A DNA stretch of 45,611 bases from Nitrososphaerales archaeon (GTDB taxonomy: Archaea > Thermoproteota > Nitrososphaeria > Nitrososphaerales > CADDZS01), in assembly GCA_030038075.1 (NCBI GenBank), contig JASHPO010000005.1, positions 1 through 45,611 on the forward strand. Reading direction: 5' to 3'. This document shows, in pieces, positions 23,486 through 31,791 of this stretch. The position numbers were made by a program, and so were the translations under genes. The notes under the pieces were generated by a model. The model worked only from the letters and a program-made list of their open reading frames with translations, made no database searches and was not told the origin of the DNA. Each line of letters opens with the position of its first letter. Position 1 is the stretch's first letter.

Positions 23486-24215
23486 ATGTCAGCACTGAAT
23501 TCAAGTTGTCGGTCGCGTATCAATTTAGTATCCATTTCGAGAACTAATCGACTTGGCTCTGACCCCCACAACCGATATGATTCCGGACTCAGAGCGTCAA
23601 ACGCTTACCTTTTCAGGCCGGAGACTGGAGAACTTATACTCATCGACTCGGGCTTGCCTGACAGCGCAAAGAAAATTTCAGAATTTCATAACGTCAAAAG
23701 GTCTTGAACAGAAATCGCTCGCACTTCTGCTTACTCATTCGGACTTGGATCATTCAGGAAGCGCGTGGGAACTAAGAGTCAAGTTCTCTCCCTGCATGAA
23801 AATCGCGATCCACAATGATGACGCGAAGCGGTTATCTGGAGAAGAGAAACTCAAAGAGACAAAAGGAGCCACACGAGAGTCATAAAATTTCATCCGGTAA
23901 TGCCTGACGTGATACTTGAAGACGGTGAAAAAGTTCAGGCCTTCTAACGATTTACACGCCAGGTCACACGCAGGGAAATGTCTGCTTCTACAACAAAAAA
24001 GAGTGCTCTTTTTAGGTGATACGATCATCACGGAATCAAACGGAAACGCGAACTACTCTAGCAAGTCGATGTCTTACGATTTAGAGCTGACAAAGAAATC
24101 GTTCGAAACAAGACTTAAGGACTTGGATTTCGAGGTCATGCTTCCGGGTCACAGGCCTGCGATAACTTCTGGAGCTTCAGCTAAAGTCAAAGAGCTAATA
24201 GCCAGGTCCACCTAA
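23486..24215 (+). pseudogene. Metallo-beta-lactamase-fold hydrolase, broken by frameshifts
   Basis: The pieces of one MBL-fold hydrolase appear in order but in different frames. SNAYLFRPETGELILIDSGL (23486 frame) is the first strand pair. SLALLLTHSDLDHSGSAWEL (23553 frame) is the zinc motif THxDxDHSG. KFHPVMPDVILEDGEKVQAF comes after an in-frame stop at 23883. LTIYTPGHTQGNVCFYN is in another frame, and LFLGDTIITES and DFEVMLPGHRPAITSG (23916 frame) complete the GD and PGH metal motifs to a stop at 24215. At least three frame changes are needed. All metal ligands survive, so the gene decayed fairly recently. The neighbours are intact. Confidence 0.8.
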
Positions 24216-24220
24216 AAGCT

Positions 24221-25237
24221 TCATCTAATGTCCGAGACGCGGCTGTTGACGAACATTTTCTCTCTCGGATTTTTGGCGTATCTCTTCATAATCGAGTAGA
24301 GAACAGATTTCTGCGCATGCAGTCTGTTCTCGGCTTCCTGCCAAACGACCGATTGCGGCCCATCGATGACAGAGGCGGTCACTTCCTCTCCTCGATGTGC
24401 GGGAAGGCAGTGCATGAAGATTGCGTCAGGCTTTGCTAGCGCCATGAGATCGTCGTTGACCTGGTACTCTGGAAGGAATTTCTTTAGGCGTTCTACTTTT
24501 TCCTGATCCTTGCCCATCGAGACGAATGTGTCGGTGACAACCACATCCGCGCCTTTAAGGGCTTCGGACGGAGACTCCATGACTTCGATGATCGAGCCGC
24601 TGAACTCGGACTGGTGTCTCGCTATAGAGAGCGCCTCCGCAAGCGGTTCGTATTTTTTAGGGCATGCTACGCTCATATACGCTCCAGATAGCGAGGCCGC
24701 AATCAAAAGAGAATTGCAGACGTTGTTGCCGTCGCCTATCCACGCTATCTTGACACCCTTTAGCTTCCGTTTGTACTGTCTTATGGTAAGCGCGTCCGCG
24801 ATAGATTGGCACGGATGGTACTTGTCGGAGAGAGCGCTGATAACAGGGACCGAGGAAGCTTTTGCATAGATCTCCAGAGTCTGGTGCGAGGAAACGCGGG
24901 CGGCTATCGCTTGGCAGAACTTGGACAGGGCGCGAGCCGTGTCCTCCGGCGTCTCTCCGCGCGAGCTCTGCATTTCATTCATATCCAATATTACGGCGTG
25001 GCCTCCAAGCTCGAACATGCCAACCTCGAAGGAGACTCTGGTTCTGGTGCTGGGTCTCTCAAAGAGCACTGCAAGGCACGTTCCCGGCACCTGGTGGTTG
25101 AATTTACGCTGCTCTCGCTCCGTCTTGAAAGTGTCCGCCAAGTCCAAAAGGGCCTTGAACTCCGACGAGGTCAACTCGCCTAGAGTCAACAGGTCCTTCG
25201 TGAAACCAGAGGGCGACTCCGATTGGTACGTCGTCAT
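24221..25237 (-). CDS. argF: Ornithine carbamoyltransferase
   Basis: Ornithine carbamoyltransferase, joining carbamoyl phosphate and ornithine to citrulline in arginine synthesis. Visible signatures are LFERPSTRTRVSFEVGMFEL (carbamoyl-phosphate loop, STRTR), YHPCQSIADALTI (HPxQ), VVTDTFVSMGK (ornithine side), and FMHCLPAHRGEEVT (HCLP). ATG 25237 overlaps the stop of the preceding ACT-domain gene as ATGA, giving 338 residues, with a 15-residue N-terminal extension before the family core. The gene diverges, via the ACT-domain gene, from argG and argH. Confidence 0.95.
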   Translation of the reverse strand: MTTYQSESPSGFTKDLLTLGELTSSEFKALLDLADTFKTEREQRKFNHQVPGTCLAVLFERPSTRTRVSFEVGMFELGGHAVILDMNEMQSSRGETPEDTARALSKFCQAIAARVSSHQTLEIYAKASSVPVISALSDKYHPCQSIADALTIRQYKRKLKGVKIAWIGDGNNVCNSLLIAASLSGAYMSVACPKKYEPLAEALSIARHQSEFSGSIIEVMESPSEALKGADVVVTDTFVSMGKDQEKVERLKKFLPEYQVNDDLMALAKPDAIFMHCLPAHRGEEVTASVIDGPQSVVWQEAENRLHAQKSVLYSIMKRYAKNPREKMFVNSRVSDIR

Positions 25238-25932
25238 TTCGTTATTATTCCTCTCTGTCTTTTCTTTATCTTTGCTCGACACTCCGAGATCAGATCGGTC
25301 AGCGTCGAGAAAGTTCTCGCTACTTCGTCCATTCTAATAACCACAATGGTGTCGGTAAAGCAACTGACGGTGTCTTCGATGTTCACGTGATTTTCGGCTA
25401 TCTTTGCGTAAATTGCAAGAACCACGCCTGGAGTCCGGACGATTTCGGTCGGGCTGTGCACAATGATCGCGGCAAGATCTGATTGCTCATCTAAAACATC
25501 ATCATCGTTAAACTTTTTGTGAATTTCTTCCAGGAGCTTCTGGTCAAATATCATCGTGATTGCAGAGTTGCTCTCAGAAACCTGAAGAAACTCTTCCTGA
25601 TAAGTTGCCATGACCGTTCTCGCAGCCTCTAGAGATCTCTTGCTCTTTTCCAAATTTAGCTTTGCAACATCGGTTCTGACGTTGACGACGCTTCTGCCCA
25701 TTACATCTTCGATACCGCCCTGCGCCATCTGCAGCCGCGGCTTCATTCTCTTTACCGAAGTGACGAGCGAATCAAAGTTTACTCTCTTTCCAATGTCTCG
25801 CTCGACTTTAGGTTTGATCAATCTAGCAATTGCAGTATAGTTTCCATATCTTCGGCCTAAGGCGTCCTGGAGTGAAAGATCGTTATCTATCACTTCTTTC
25901 ACCGCTTTTGTAATGGAAACCGCTCTGACCAA
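25234..25932 (-). CDS. ACT-domain protein coupled to argF, possible arginine regulator
   Basis: A 232-residue protein. Its N-terminal half has a helix-turn-helix-like pattern (SLQDALGRRYGNYTAIARLI followed by NFDSLVTSVKRM). The middle is helical (LEKSKRSLEAARTVMATY). The C-terminal part fits an ACT domain: SDLAAIIVHSPTEIVRTPGV, VLAIYAKIAENHVNIEDTVS, then FTDTIVVIRMDEVARTF. ACT domains bind amino acids. It is translated just ahead of argF with an ATGA overlap, and its promoter region faces argG. I infer an amino-acid-sensing regulator of the arginine genes. No homologue is named. Start TTG 25932 lies inside the first TGACC repeat. Confidence 0.75.
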   Translation of the reverse strand: MVRAVSITKAVKEVIDNDLSLQDALGRRYGNYTAIARLIKPKVERDIGKRVNFDSLVTSVKRMKPRLQMAQGGIEDVMGRSVVNVRTDVAKLNLEKSKRSLEAARTVMATYQEEFLQVSESNSAITMIFDQKLLEEIHKKFNDDDVLDEQSDLAAIIVHSPTEIVRTPGVVLAIYAKIAENHVNIEDTVSCFTDTIVVIRMDEVARTFSTLTDLISECRAKIKKRQRGIITK

Positions 25933-26013
25933 TACGGGTCAATCCTGACTATTACCGTTACTCTTGACCGGAAGTTATAAAAGCCTATTGCTAGAAATAA
26001 TTTTTCGCGGTCA
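25926..26013. promoter_or_regulatory. Divergent arginine promoter with four TGACC half-sites
   Basis: TGACC at 25926-25930 and GGTCA at 25937-25941 form a tight inverted repeat (spacer AATACG) over the start of the ACT-domain gene. TGACCG (25965-25970) and CGGTCA (26008-26013) form a wider pair that brackets the TATA boxes TTATAAAAG (25975-25983, minus strand) and AAATAATTTT (25995-26004, plus strand; centred about 25 bp before TTG 26025). This arrangement looks like operators shared by the two divergent arginine operons. Confidence 0.6.
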
Positions 26014-26024
26014 CAAAAATAAAA

Positions 26025-27272
26025 TTGGCGGACAAAGTCGTCCTCGCTTATTCCGGGGGACTGGATACATCTGTTGCCATCAAATGGATCAAGGAAAAGT
26101 ACGGACTGGATGTTGTTACTTGCACCGTTGACGTTGGCCAGCACGAGGATCTGACCGGAATCGGCGAAAGAGGAAAGAAAATCGGCGCTGTAGCTCACTA
26201 CCAGATTGATGCGAAAAATGAATTCGCCACTGACTTTGTTTTTCCTAGCATAAAGGCTAACAGCCTGTACGAGGGTTCGTACCCTTTGAGCACTGCTCTT
26301 GCGAGGCCTCTCCTTGCAGAGAAGCTGGTCCTCGTAGCGGAGAAGGAGGAAGCAGTTGCCGTGGCGCACGGTTGCACCGGGAAAGGGAATGATCAGGTTC
26401 GCTTTGACGTTACGATCAAGGCCATGAATCCAAATCTCAAGATAATAGCTCCTGTCAGAGAGTGGAATCTCAACAGGGAAGATGAAATAAAATATGCTCA
26501 AAAGAACGGAATTCCTGTAAAGCCAAAGAAATCGATCTTTTCAACCGATCAGAATCTTTGGGGCAGATCGATCGAGGCGGGGCCTCTGGAAGATCCGTAC
26601 TTTGAACCACCCGACGAAGCATTCGAGTGGTGCGTTCCAGCAAAGGATGCTCCGGACAAGGCTGATTATCTTGAGATCGAGTTTGAAAAAGGAGTGCCTG
26701 TCGCGGTTGACGGCAAGAGACCTTCCTCCGTTGATCTGATTCAATACGTTAACCAGAAGGCGGGATTGAACGGATTTGGCATAATCGACCACATAGAAGA
26801 CCGTCTCGTGGGGATAAAGTCGCGGGAAACTTACGAGTGTCCGGCAGCGCTGACGCTGATCGCAGCCCACAAAGACCTAGAAAAACTCGTGCTCACAAGG
26901 CACGAGCTGACATTCAAATCAAGAGTGGAAGAGGAGTGGTCCTGGCTTGTATACTCCGGCCTGTGGGTTGAGCCATTGAGGTACGCACTGAACGCATTCA
27001 TTGACAAAACTCAGCAAAGAGTCAACGGCAAAGTCAGGGTAAAACTCTACAAGGGAGCGATGCGTGTGGTGGGACGAAAATCCGAGGATTCGTTGTATCA
27101 ACATGCGCTCTCCACGTTCGGGCGGGCGTCGACTTTCGATCAAAACTCTGCAGTGGGCTTTATTGAACTTTGGGGACTGCCTTCGAGAGTTGCCAACGAC
27201 AAGCTGCACGGAAAAAAGAAAAAAGTCTTGACTGTCGCTGCAAGCAACCAGAAGAAAAAGCCGTCCGAATAG
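26025..27272 (+). CDS. argG: Argininosuccinate synthase
   Basis: Argininosuccinate synthase: citrulline + aspartate + ATP to argininosuccinate. The ATP-pyrophosphatase loop VVLAYSGGLDTSVAIKWIKE is at the N-terminus, followed by the family's EGSYPLSTALARPLLAEKLV, HGCTGKGNDQVRFDVTI and SREYECPAALTLI-type (here SRETYECPAALTLIAAHKDL) segments. At 415 residues it has normal length with a Lys-rich tail. It is followed by argH after 52 bp. TTG 26025 starts the conserved frame and lies 25 bp from an AT-rich TATA candidate, so the mRNA may be leaderless. Confidence 0.96.
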   Translation: MADKVVLAYSGGLDTSVAIKWIKEKYGLDVVTCTVDVGQHEDLTGIGERGKKIGAVAHYQIDAKNEFATDFVFPSIKANSLYEGSYPLSTALARPLLAEKLVLVAEKEEAVAVAHGCTGKGNDQVRFDVTIKAMNPNLKIIAPVREWNLNREDEIKYAQKNGIPVKPKKSIFSTDQNLWGRSIEAGPLEDPYFEPPDEAFEWCVPAKDAPDKADYLEIEFEKGVPVAVDGKRPSSVDLIQYVNQKAGLNGFGIIDHIEDRLVGIKSRETYECPAALTLIAAHKDLEKLVLTRHELTFKSRVEEEWSWLVYSGLWVEPLRYALNAFIDKTQQRVNGKVRVKLYKGAMRVVGRKSEDSLYQHALSTFGRASTFDQNSAVGFIELWGLPSRVANDKLHGKKKKVLTVAASNQKKKPSE

Positions 27273-27324
27273 ACTTACTTTTCAGTGGAGAAAACAAGCT
27301 AACTCTTCCAAGGAATATCGAAAA

Positions 27325-28878
27325 TTGACGAAACTCGTGACAAAATTGAAACAGAAAAATTATGCAAAAGACATTCTGCACACCGGCCGTCTGGGAGCCT
27401 TTTCTACGAGCGCCGCCAAGTACACTTCATCTATAGACATCGACGGCAGGTTGCTTTCGGCCGTTGTTTCGGTCAATGCGGCTCACGTGATAATGCTTTT
27501 CGAGCAAGGCATAATCGATCAACCTATAGCTGGACGGCTTCTTAGGGCGCTAAAGGGAATTCCGCCTGATCTTGATATGAAGACGGAGCTCGAGGATGTC
27601 CACATGAATGTTGAGGATTATCTGATTTCTGAGCTGGGGAAAGACACCGGCGGCATGCTTAATCTCGGTAAGAGCAGAAATGACCAGGTCGCAACCGCCC
27701 TGAGAATTGCCGTGAGGGAACAACTGATTCTACTGGGAAACTCGATCGTGATGATAGAGAAGGCTCTCCTGTCACAGGCGGCTAGGAACGCGGGCTCCCC
27801 AATGCCTGGGTACACTCATCTCCAGAGAGGCCAGCCGGTGACTGTTGGCCATCACCTGCTCGCGCACTTTGATTCAGTTAATCGCGACTTTTCGAGGCTG
27901 GTGGACTGTTACCTTCGCGTCAACGAGTGTCCTATGGGTGCGGGTGCGCTCGCCTCCTCGGGTTTCAACCTTGATCGTGAGAGAGTTGCAGAGCTCCTTG
28001 GTTTTGATTCTGTCCTAGAGAACTCCCTTGACGCGGTATCATCCAGAGATTTCGCTACAGAGGTGATGTACCTTTGCGCCCAGATCATGACCGATCTGAG
28101 TCGCCTTGCAGAAGAAATCATTCTCTGGACAACGAAAGAGTTCTCCTTCTCGGAGATCTCAGACAAACACGCATCAACATCCAGCATGATGCCGCAGAAG
28201 AAAAACGCGATTGTTCCGGAAATATTTAGAGCGCGGACGAGCCAAGTTATTGGAGATCTCGTGGGTGCCATGGGTCTCCTGAAGGCGCTCCCGCTGAGCT
28301 ACAACCTTGACCTGCAAGAGCTGACGAGAAACATGTGGAGTGCTCTGGACAAGACATCCAGCTCAGTGAGCGTGCTAGCCGAAGTAATAGACGCAATGAA
28401 ATTTAACACTGAGACGCTGCTTGCAGCAACATCGGATGATTTTCTCTATGCAACCGAACTTGCAGAATACTTGGTTCGAAAATTCAAGCTTCCTTTCAGA
28501 GAGGCTCACGGCAGAGTCGGCAAACTAGTAAAGTACTGCATTTCAAAGTCAAAACAGTTCAAAGATCTGAGCACAGAAGAGATCTTGCAAATACTTGAGG
28601 TAGAAATTTCACAGAAGGAGCTAGGTTCAATCACGGACCCTGGAAAGACTTTGCAACGGCGAAGCACCACGGGCTCACCCAACCCGAAGCTTGTCTCGGC
28701 TTCGGCGAAGAAAAGACTGCTGGAGATAGCAAAGCACGAAAGAACGTTGTACTCTTTTCAAAGGGGCATCAGCGAGTCCAAAAAACTGCTCTGGTCAACG
28801 GCCGATCGAATAAAGAAAGTCGGCGCTGCTCATGGAGTTAGGTTATCGGAAGGATCTTCTACGGAGGTGAAAAACTAG
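27325..28878 (+). CDS. argH: Argininosuccinate lyase
   Basis: Argininosuccinate lyase, releasing fumarate to give arginine. The fumarase/aspartase superfamily signature is clear: STSSMMPQKKNAIVPEIFRA. Earlier motifs are VHMNVEDYLI, NLGKSRNDQVATALRI and MPGYTHLQRGQPVTVGHHLL (His acting in catalysis), plus NECPMGAGALASSGF. Length 517, longer than usual (about 450-490) owing to a C-terminal Lys/Ser tail. It is followed 3 bp later by lysW, so the two are co-transcribed. Confidence 0.95.
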   Translation: MTKLVTKLKQKNYAKDILHTGRLGAFSTSAAKYTSSIDIDGRLLSAVVSVNAAHVIMLFEQGIIDQPIAGRLLRALKGIPPDLDMKTELEDVHMNVEDYLISELGKDTGGMLNLGKSRNDQVATALRIAVREQLILLGNSIVMIEKALLSQAARNAGSPMPGYTHLQRGQPVTVGHHLLAHFDSVNRDFSRLVDCYLRVNECPMGAGALASSGFNLDRERVAELLGFDSVLENSLDAVSSRDFATEVMYLCAQIMTDLSRLAEEIILWTTKEFSFSEISDKHASTSSMMPQKKNAIVPEIFRARTSQVIGDLVGAMGLLKALPLSYNLDLQELTRNMWSALDKTSSSVSVLAEVIDAMKFNTETLLAATSDDFLYATELAEYLVRKFKLPFREAHGRVGKLVKYCISKSKQFKDLSTEEILQILEVEISQKELGSITDPGKTLQRRSTTGSPNPKLVSASAKKRLLEIAKHERTLYSFQRGISESKKLLWSTADRIKKVGAAHGVRLSEGSSTEVKN

Positions 28879-28881
28879 ATA

Positions 28882-29055
28882 ATGGGGGCAAAATGCTTGG
28901 AGTGCGACGGCACTGTTCACATTGAAGAAGACGCCGTTGTGGGAGAAATCGTTACCTGCCCGGACTGCGGCGCCGACTACGAAGTAGCTTCTCTCAATGA
29001 CGGCACTGTTACGATCAAGGTCGCAGAAAGCGTAAAGGAAGATTGGGGAGAATGA
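28882..29055 (+). CDS. lysW: LysW/ArgW amino-group carrier protein
   Basis: A 57-residue acidic carrier. It has the zinc pairs C5/C8 (KCLECDG) and C26/C29 (TCPDCGADYEV) and ends in EDWGE, the hallmark C-terminal motif whose terminal Glu gamma-carboxyl is joined to the amino group of glutamate or alpha-aminoadipate. ATG 28882 is 4 nt after the argH stop and the gene ends 4 nt before the next start, so it is one operon with argH and the ligase. Because its neighbours are argininosuccinate enzymes, arginine synthesis is the likely main use; lysine synthesis by the same carrier is also known in archaea. Function is firm from the terminal motif. Confidence 0.95.
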   Translation: MGAKCLECDGTVHIEEDAVVGEIVTCPDCGADYEVASLNDGTVTIKVAESVKEDWGE

Positions 29056-29059
29056 AAGT

Positions 29060-29944
29060 TTGACGAAAAAATCAGTAGGAATTCTATTCGATAGAGTAAG
29101 GTGGGAAGAAAAAGAACTCGGGCGCCAGCTTGAGCACAGAGGGGCATCGTATGATATGATCGATGCGAAATCCCAGATACTGCCGTTGGACGCTTCCCGG
29201 TTCTCTACCCTTCCCGAGAGAGTTCTCGTCAGGTGCGTTAGCTTCTACAGAGGTCTCAATGTCGCAACGGTGTATGAAGCGCACGATATCGAGACTGTCA
29301 ACTCTGCCAGAGTCCTTGATCTCTGCGGCAACAAGCTTCGCACAAGTCAGATTCTCTCAACCCACGGAGTTCCCACACCAAAGACTGTCGTAGCATTTTC
29401 CTCAGAGTCAGCCATGCAGGCGATCGAAACAATTGGATTCCCATGCGTGTTGAAGCCGATCATCGGAAGTTGGGGCAGACAGGTCGTTCCGATTAGAGAT
29501 AAAGAAACTGCTGAAACGATCATAGAAATGAGAGAACAACAAAGCGACTCGATGCAGACGATATTCTACGTTCAGGAAATGATTAAGAGACCGCCAAGGG
29601 ACATCCGTTGCGTTGTCGTTGGGGATGAGGTGGTTGCTTGTGTTTACCGCTATTCCTCGCCAGATAATTGGAAGACTAACATCGCTCTCGGAGGACATAC
29701 CGAGATATGTAAGATAACGCGCGAACTTGAAGAAACTGTGCTGAAGACTGTCAAGATCATGGGGTCAGGAGTACTCGGTATTGACTTGATGGAGAAATCA
29801 AGCTCCGAGTTTGTGGTTCACGAAGTAAACGGTACTGTAGAGTTTAAGGGAGCACAGATGGTGTCCCCACACAGTATTGCGGGCCGCATTTCAGAGTATC
29901 TAGTATCCGTAGATAGAGAGCTCGGGCAAAGAATAAAGGCCTGA
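29060..29944 (+). CDS. argX: LysW ligase, ArgX/LysX (RimK-like ATP-grasp)
   Basis: An ATP-grasp ligase of 294 residues that would couple glutamate (ArgX) or alpha-aminoadipate (LysX) to the C-terminus of LysW. Visible features are SVGILFDRVRWEEKEL at the N-terminus, GVPTPKTVVAF before the ATP-grasp domain, the nucleotide-binding VLKPIIGSWGRQV, YVQEMIKRPPRDIRCVVVGD (backbone of the ATP-grasp) and the metal/catalytic VVHEVNGTVEFKG near the end. It follows lysW by 4 nt with a TTG start. The substrate class, and hence ArgX or LysX, cannot be decided from sequence by eye; the arginine context favours ArgX or a dual enzyme. Confidence 0.9.
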   Translation: MTKKSVGILFDRVRWEEKELGRQLEHRGASYDMIDAKSQILPLDASRFSTLPERVLVRCVSFYRGLNVATVYEAHDIETVNSARVLDLCGNKLRTSQILSTHGVPTPKTVVAFSSESAMQAIETIGFPCVLKPIIGSWGRQVVPIRDKETAETIIEMREQQSDSMQTIFYVQEMIKRPPRDIRCVVVGDEVVACVYRYSSPDNWKTNIALGGHTEICKITRELEETVLKTVKIMGSGVLGIDLMEKSSSEFVVHEVNGTVEFKGAQMVSPHSIAGRISEYLVSVDRELGQRIKA

Positions 29945-30057
29945 TTACCGCAACCCGAATCTTCCGGGACATTGGCAGCGTGCAACGTATTTCGGTAAAC
30001 AAATACGATTTCCACGCTCAATTTGCGAAAAAATAGAAATACTGTGAACCGAGATCC

Positions 30058-30065
30058 TTTATTAT
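30058..30065 (+). promoter_or_regulatory. TATA box of moaA
   Basis: TTTATTAT centred 27 bp upstream of ATG 30089. The in-frame TTG at 30023 lies upstream of this box and is therefore unlikely to be the start. Confidence 0.55.
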
Positions 30066-30088
30066 TGGCTCCATCCAGCGAAACATCT

Positions 30089-31093
30089 ATGCTGAAAAAC
30101 CGCGACGCTAGTTTGGAGGACTCGTTTGGTCGGGTCTTCCGAAAGCTTAGGCTTTCGGTCGTCGACAAGTGCAACTTTCGTTGCAATTTCTGCATGCCCG
30201 ATGAGCCCCAATGGTTGCAGAATGACAAGATTCTAACTGACGATGAAATAGTCAGGTTGGTAACGGTACTTTCTGAGCAGGGTATCGACCGAGTTAGGGT
30301 GACTGGGGGCGAGCCGCTGGTACGGAAAGGTGTTGAAGATTTAATCGGCAGAATTTGCAAAATACCAAGAATTCACAGCACCGGAATAACCACGAATGGC
30401 TTTTACCTCGTCGACAAGGCGCGGGCTCTGAAGAGTGCCGGCCTAGGTTCGGTCACTGTTAGCCTTCATAGTTTAAACCCAAAGCGATTTTCGACAGTCA
30501 CTCGCCGCGGTGTGCACGCCAGAGTCTTACAAGGAATTAGGGCGGCAAAGGACGCTGGCTTCAACAGCGTCAAGCTGAACGCGGTCATCGTACGCGGTTA
30601 CAACGACGATGAAATACTTGGCTTTACAGAGATGGCTTACACTGAAGGTTTTAACGTTCGATTCATTGAATACATGCCGTTCGACGGGAAGAAATTGTGG
30701 GAGACGAGCAAGGTTGTCACAGGAGAAGAAATACTCTCGGTCATCAAATCAAAGTTTGAAATTGTGCCACTGGAGAGAGAACCTGGGAGCACTGCTGATA
30801 ACTACAGGTTCATTGATGGCGGCGGAGAGTTTGGAATCATAACGTCGATTTCGAAGCCTTTCTGCAGCGATTGCGACAGATTGAGGATCACCGCGGATGG
30901 CAAAGTAGTGCCGTGCTTATTCAGCACTAACGAATATGATGTAGCCTCTCTTATCAGGGGCGGGGGCTCGAATGAAGAGATTGTCGACTTTTTCAAGAAA
31001 ACTGTCAAACTCAAGGCGCCCGGAGTAGAGTCTCTCATAAAGGGCAACGTTCCCCTAAAGCACGTGCGCCCCATGTTCCGCACTGGCGGATAA
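30089..31093 (+). CDS. moaA: GTP 3',8-cyclase (radical SAM, molybdenum cofactor)
   Basis: MoaA, converting GTP to 3',8-cyclo-GTP, the first step of molybdopterin synthesis. The radical-SAM cluster motif is C28, C32, C35 (DKCNFRCNFCMPDE) and a second iron-sulfur site uses FCSDCDRLRITADGKVVPC. The strand with the SAM-binding glycines reads VRVTGGEPLVR, and the C-terminal Gly-Gly is present (RTGG). 334 residues from ATG 30089, the family's usual length. Downstream are mocA-like and others in the same direction. No partner moaC was seen in the window. Confidence 0.95.
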   Translation: MLKNRDASLEDSFGRVFRKLRLSVVDKCNFRCNFCMPDEPQWLQNDKILTDDEIVRLVTVLSEQGIDRVRVTGGEPLVRKGVEDLIGRICKIPRIHSTGITTNGFYLVDKARALKSAGLGSVTVSLHSLNPKRFSTVTRRGVHARVLQGIRAAKDAGFNSVKLNAVIVRGYNDDEILGFTEMAYTEGFNVRFIEYMPFDGKKLWETSKVVTGEEILSVIKSKFEIVPLEREPGSTADNYRFIDGGGEFGIITSISKPFCSDCDRLRITADGKVVPCLFSTNEYDVASLIRGGGSNEEIVDFFKKTVKLKAPGVESLIKGNVPLKHVRPMFRTGG

Positions 31094-31166
31094 ACGAAGT
31101 AACCGAAGCCAAGAGCTTCCCTTCAAGCCTATAATGTGATAAACTCTCCGCAAGGAGAGACGTGAC

Positions 31167-31778
31167 ATGTCCGGTCAAAAAAAGAGGATAGCGTGCATTA
31201 TCCTTGCGGCGGGCATGGCTGTCCGATTCAAGAGTGTAAAGCAGCTGGTCAAATTTGAAAGAAAATCTCTGGTCCAGCGGGCTCTGGACACGGCGAACAA
31301 GTCTCTCGCCGATTACGTCATTCTCATTGTGGGAGCCCATGCCTCGGAGATTCTCTCGGAGATAAATCTTGGTAGAGCCGAAGTTGTCCTTAACAAGAAT
31401 TTCGCAAAAGGGCAATCGACCTCTGTTAAGTGTGGCATTTCGAATCTGCCCGACGACTGTTCTGGCGCTATCATGATGGTTGCTGACCAACCGTTCCTAA
31501 AGACAATTTACTTGGACAGGATGATTCGAACTTTTAGAAGGGGAAAGAATGCCGAGGCAGTAGTTCTATCACACTACGGCGAACCTCGTAACCCGGTCCT
31601 GCTGCCCAGAAGACTATTTCCCAAATTATTGAAACTAAGAGGAGACGTCGGCGCAAGGGCGACAATCAAGAATTACGATAGTGTACGACTCATTGAAATA
31701 TCCGACGAAAAAGCTTTCTTTGATATCGACACGAAGCGTGAAGCTTCCAAGTTGAAAAGTTTTGAAAGAGCTAAATGA
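31167..31778 (+). CDS. Molybdenum cofactor nucleotidyltransferase, MocA-like
   Basis: A 203-residue nucleotidyltransferase of the NTP_transf_3 type. It begins with ACIILAAGMAVRFKSVKQLV, the 'LAAG.s.RfG..KqL' loop of MocA/MobA proteins, followed by LVQRALDTANKSLADYVILI and LNKNFAKGQSTSVKCGISNL (MocA typical 'N...G...Si..gl'), GAIMMVADQPFL and AVVLSHYGEPRNPVLLPR. MocA adds CMP to molybdopterin to make the cytosine dinucleotide used by xanthine-oxidase-family hydroxylases. The operon start is moaA, 73 bp upstream. The window ends in such a hydroxylase, consistent with this role. Confidence 0.88.
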   Translation: MSGQKKRIACIILAAGMAVRFKSVKQLVKFERKSLVQRALDTANKSLADYVILIVGAHASEILSEINLGRAEVVLNKNFAKGQSTSVKCGISNLPDDCSGAIMMVADQPFLKTIYLDRMIRTFRRGKNAEAVVLSHYGEPRNPVLLPRRLFPKLLKLRGDVGARATIKNYDSVRLIEISDEKAFFDIDTKREASKLKSFERAK

Positions 31779-31791
31779 GGATTTTTAGAAT

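Noticed and set aside
25899-26501. Long minus-strand open frame across the start of argG
   Set aside because: It is antisense to the conserved argG N-terminus and has no family-like pattern; argG is certain.
29818-30360. 180-codon minus-strand frame over the end of argX and start of moaA
   Set aside because: It spans two good plus-strand genes and shows no motif.
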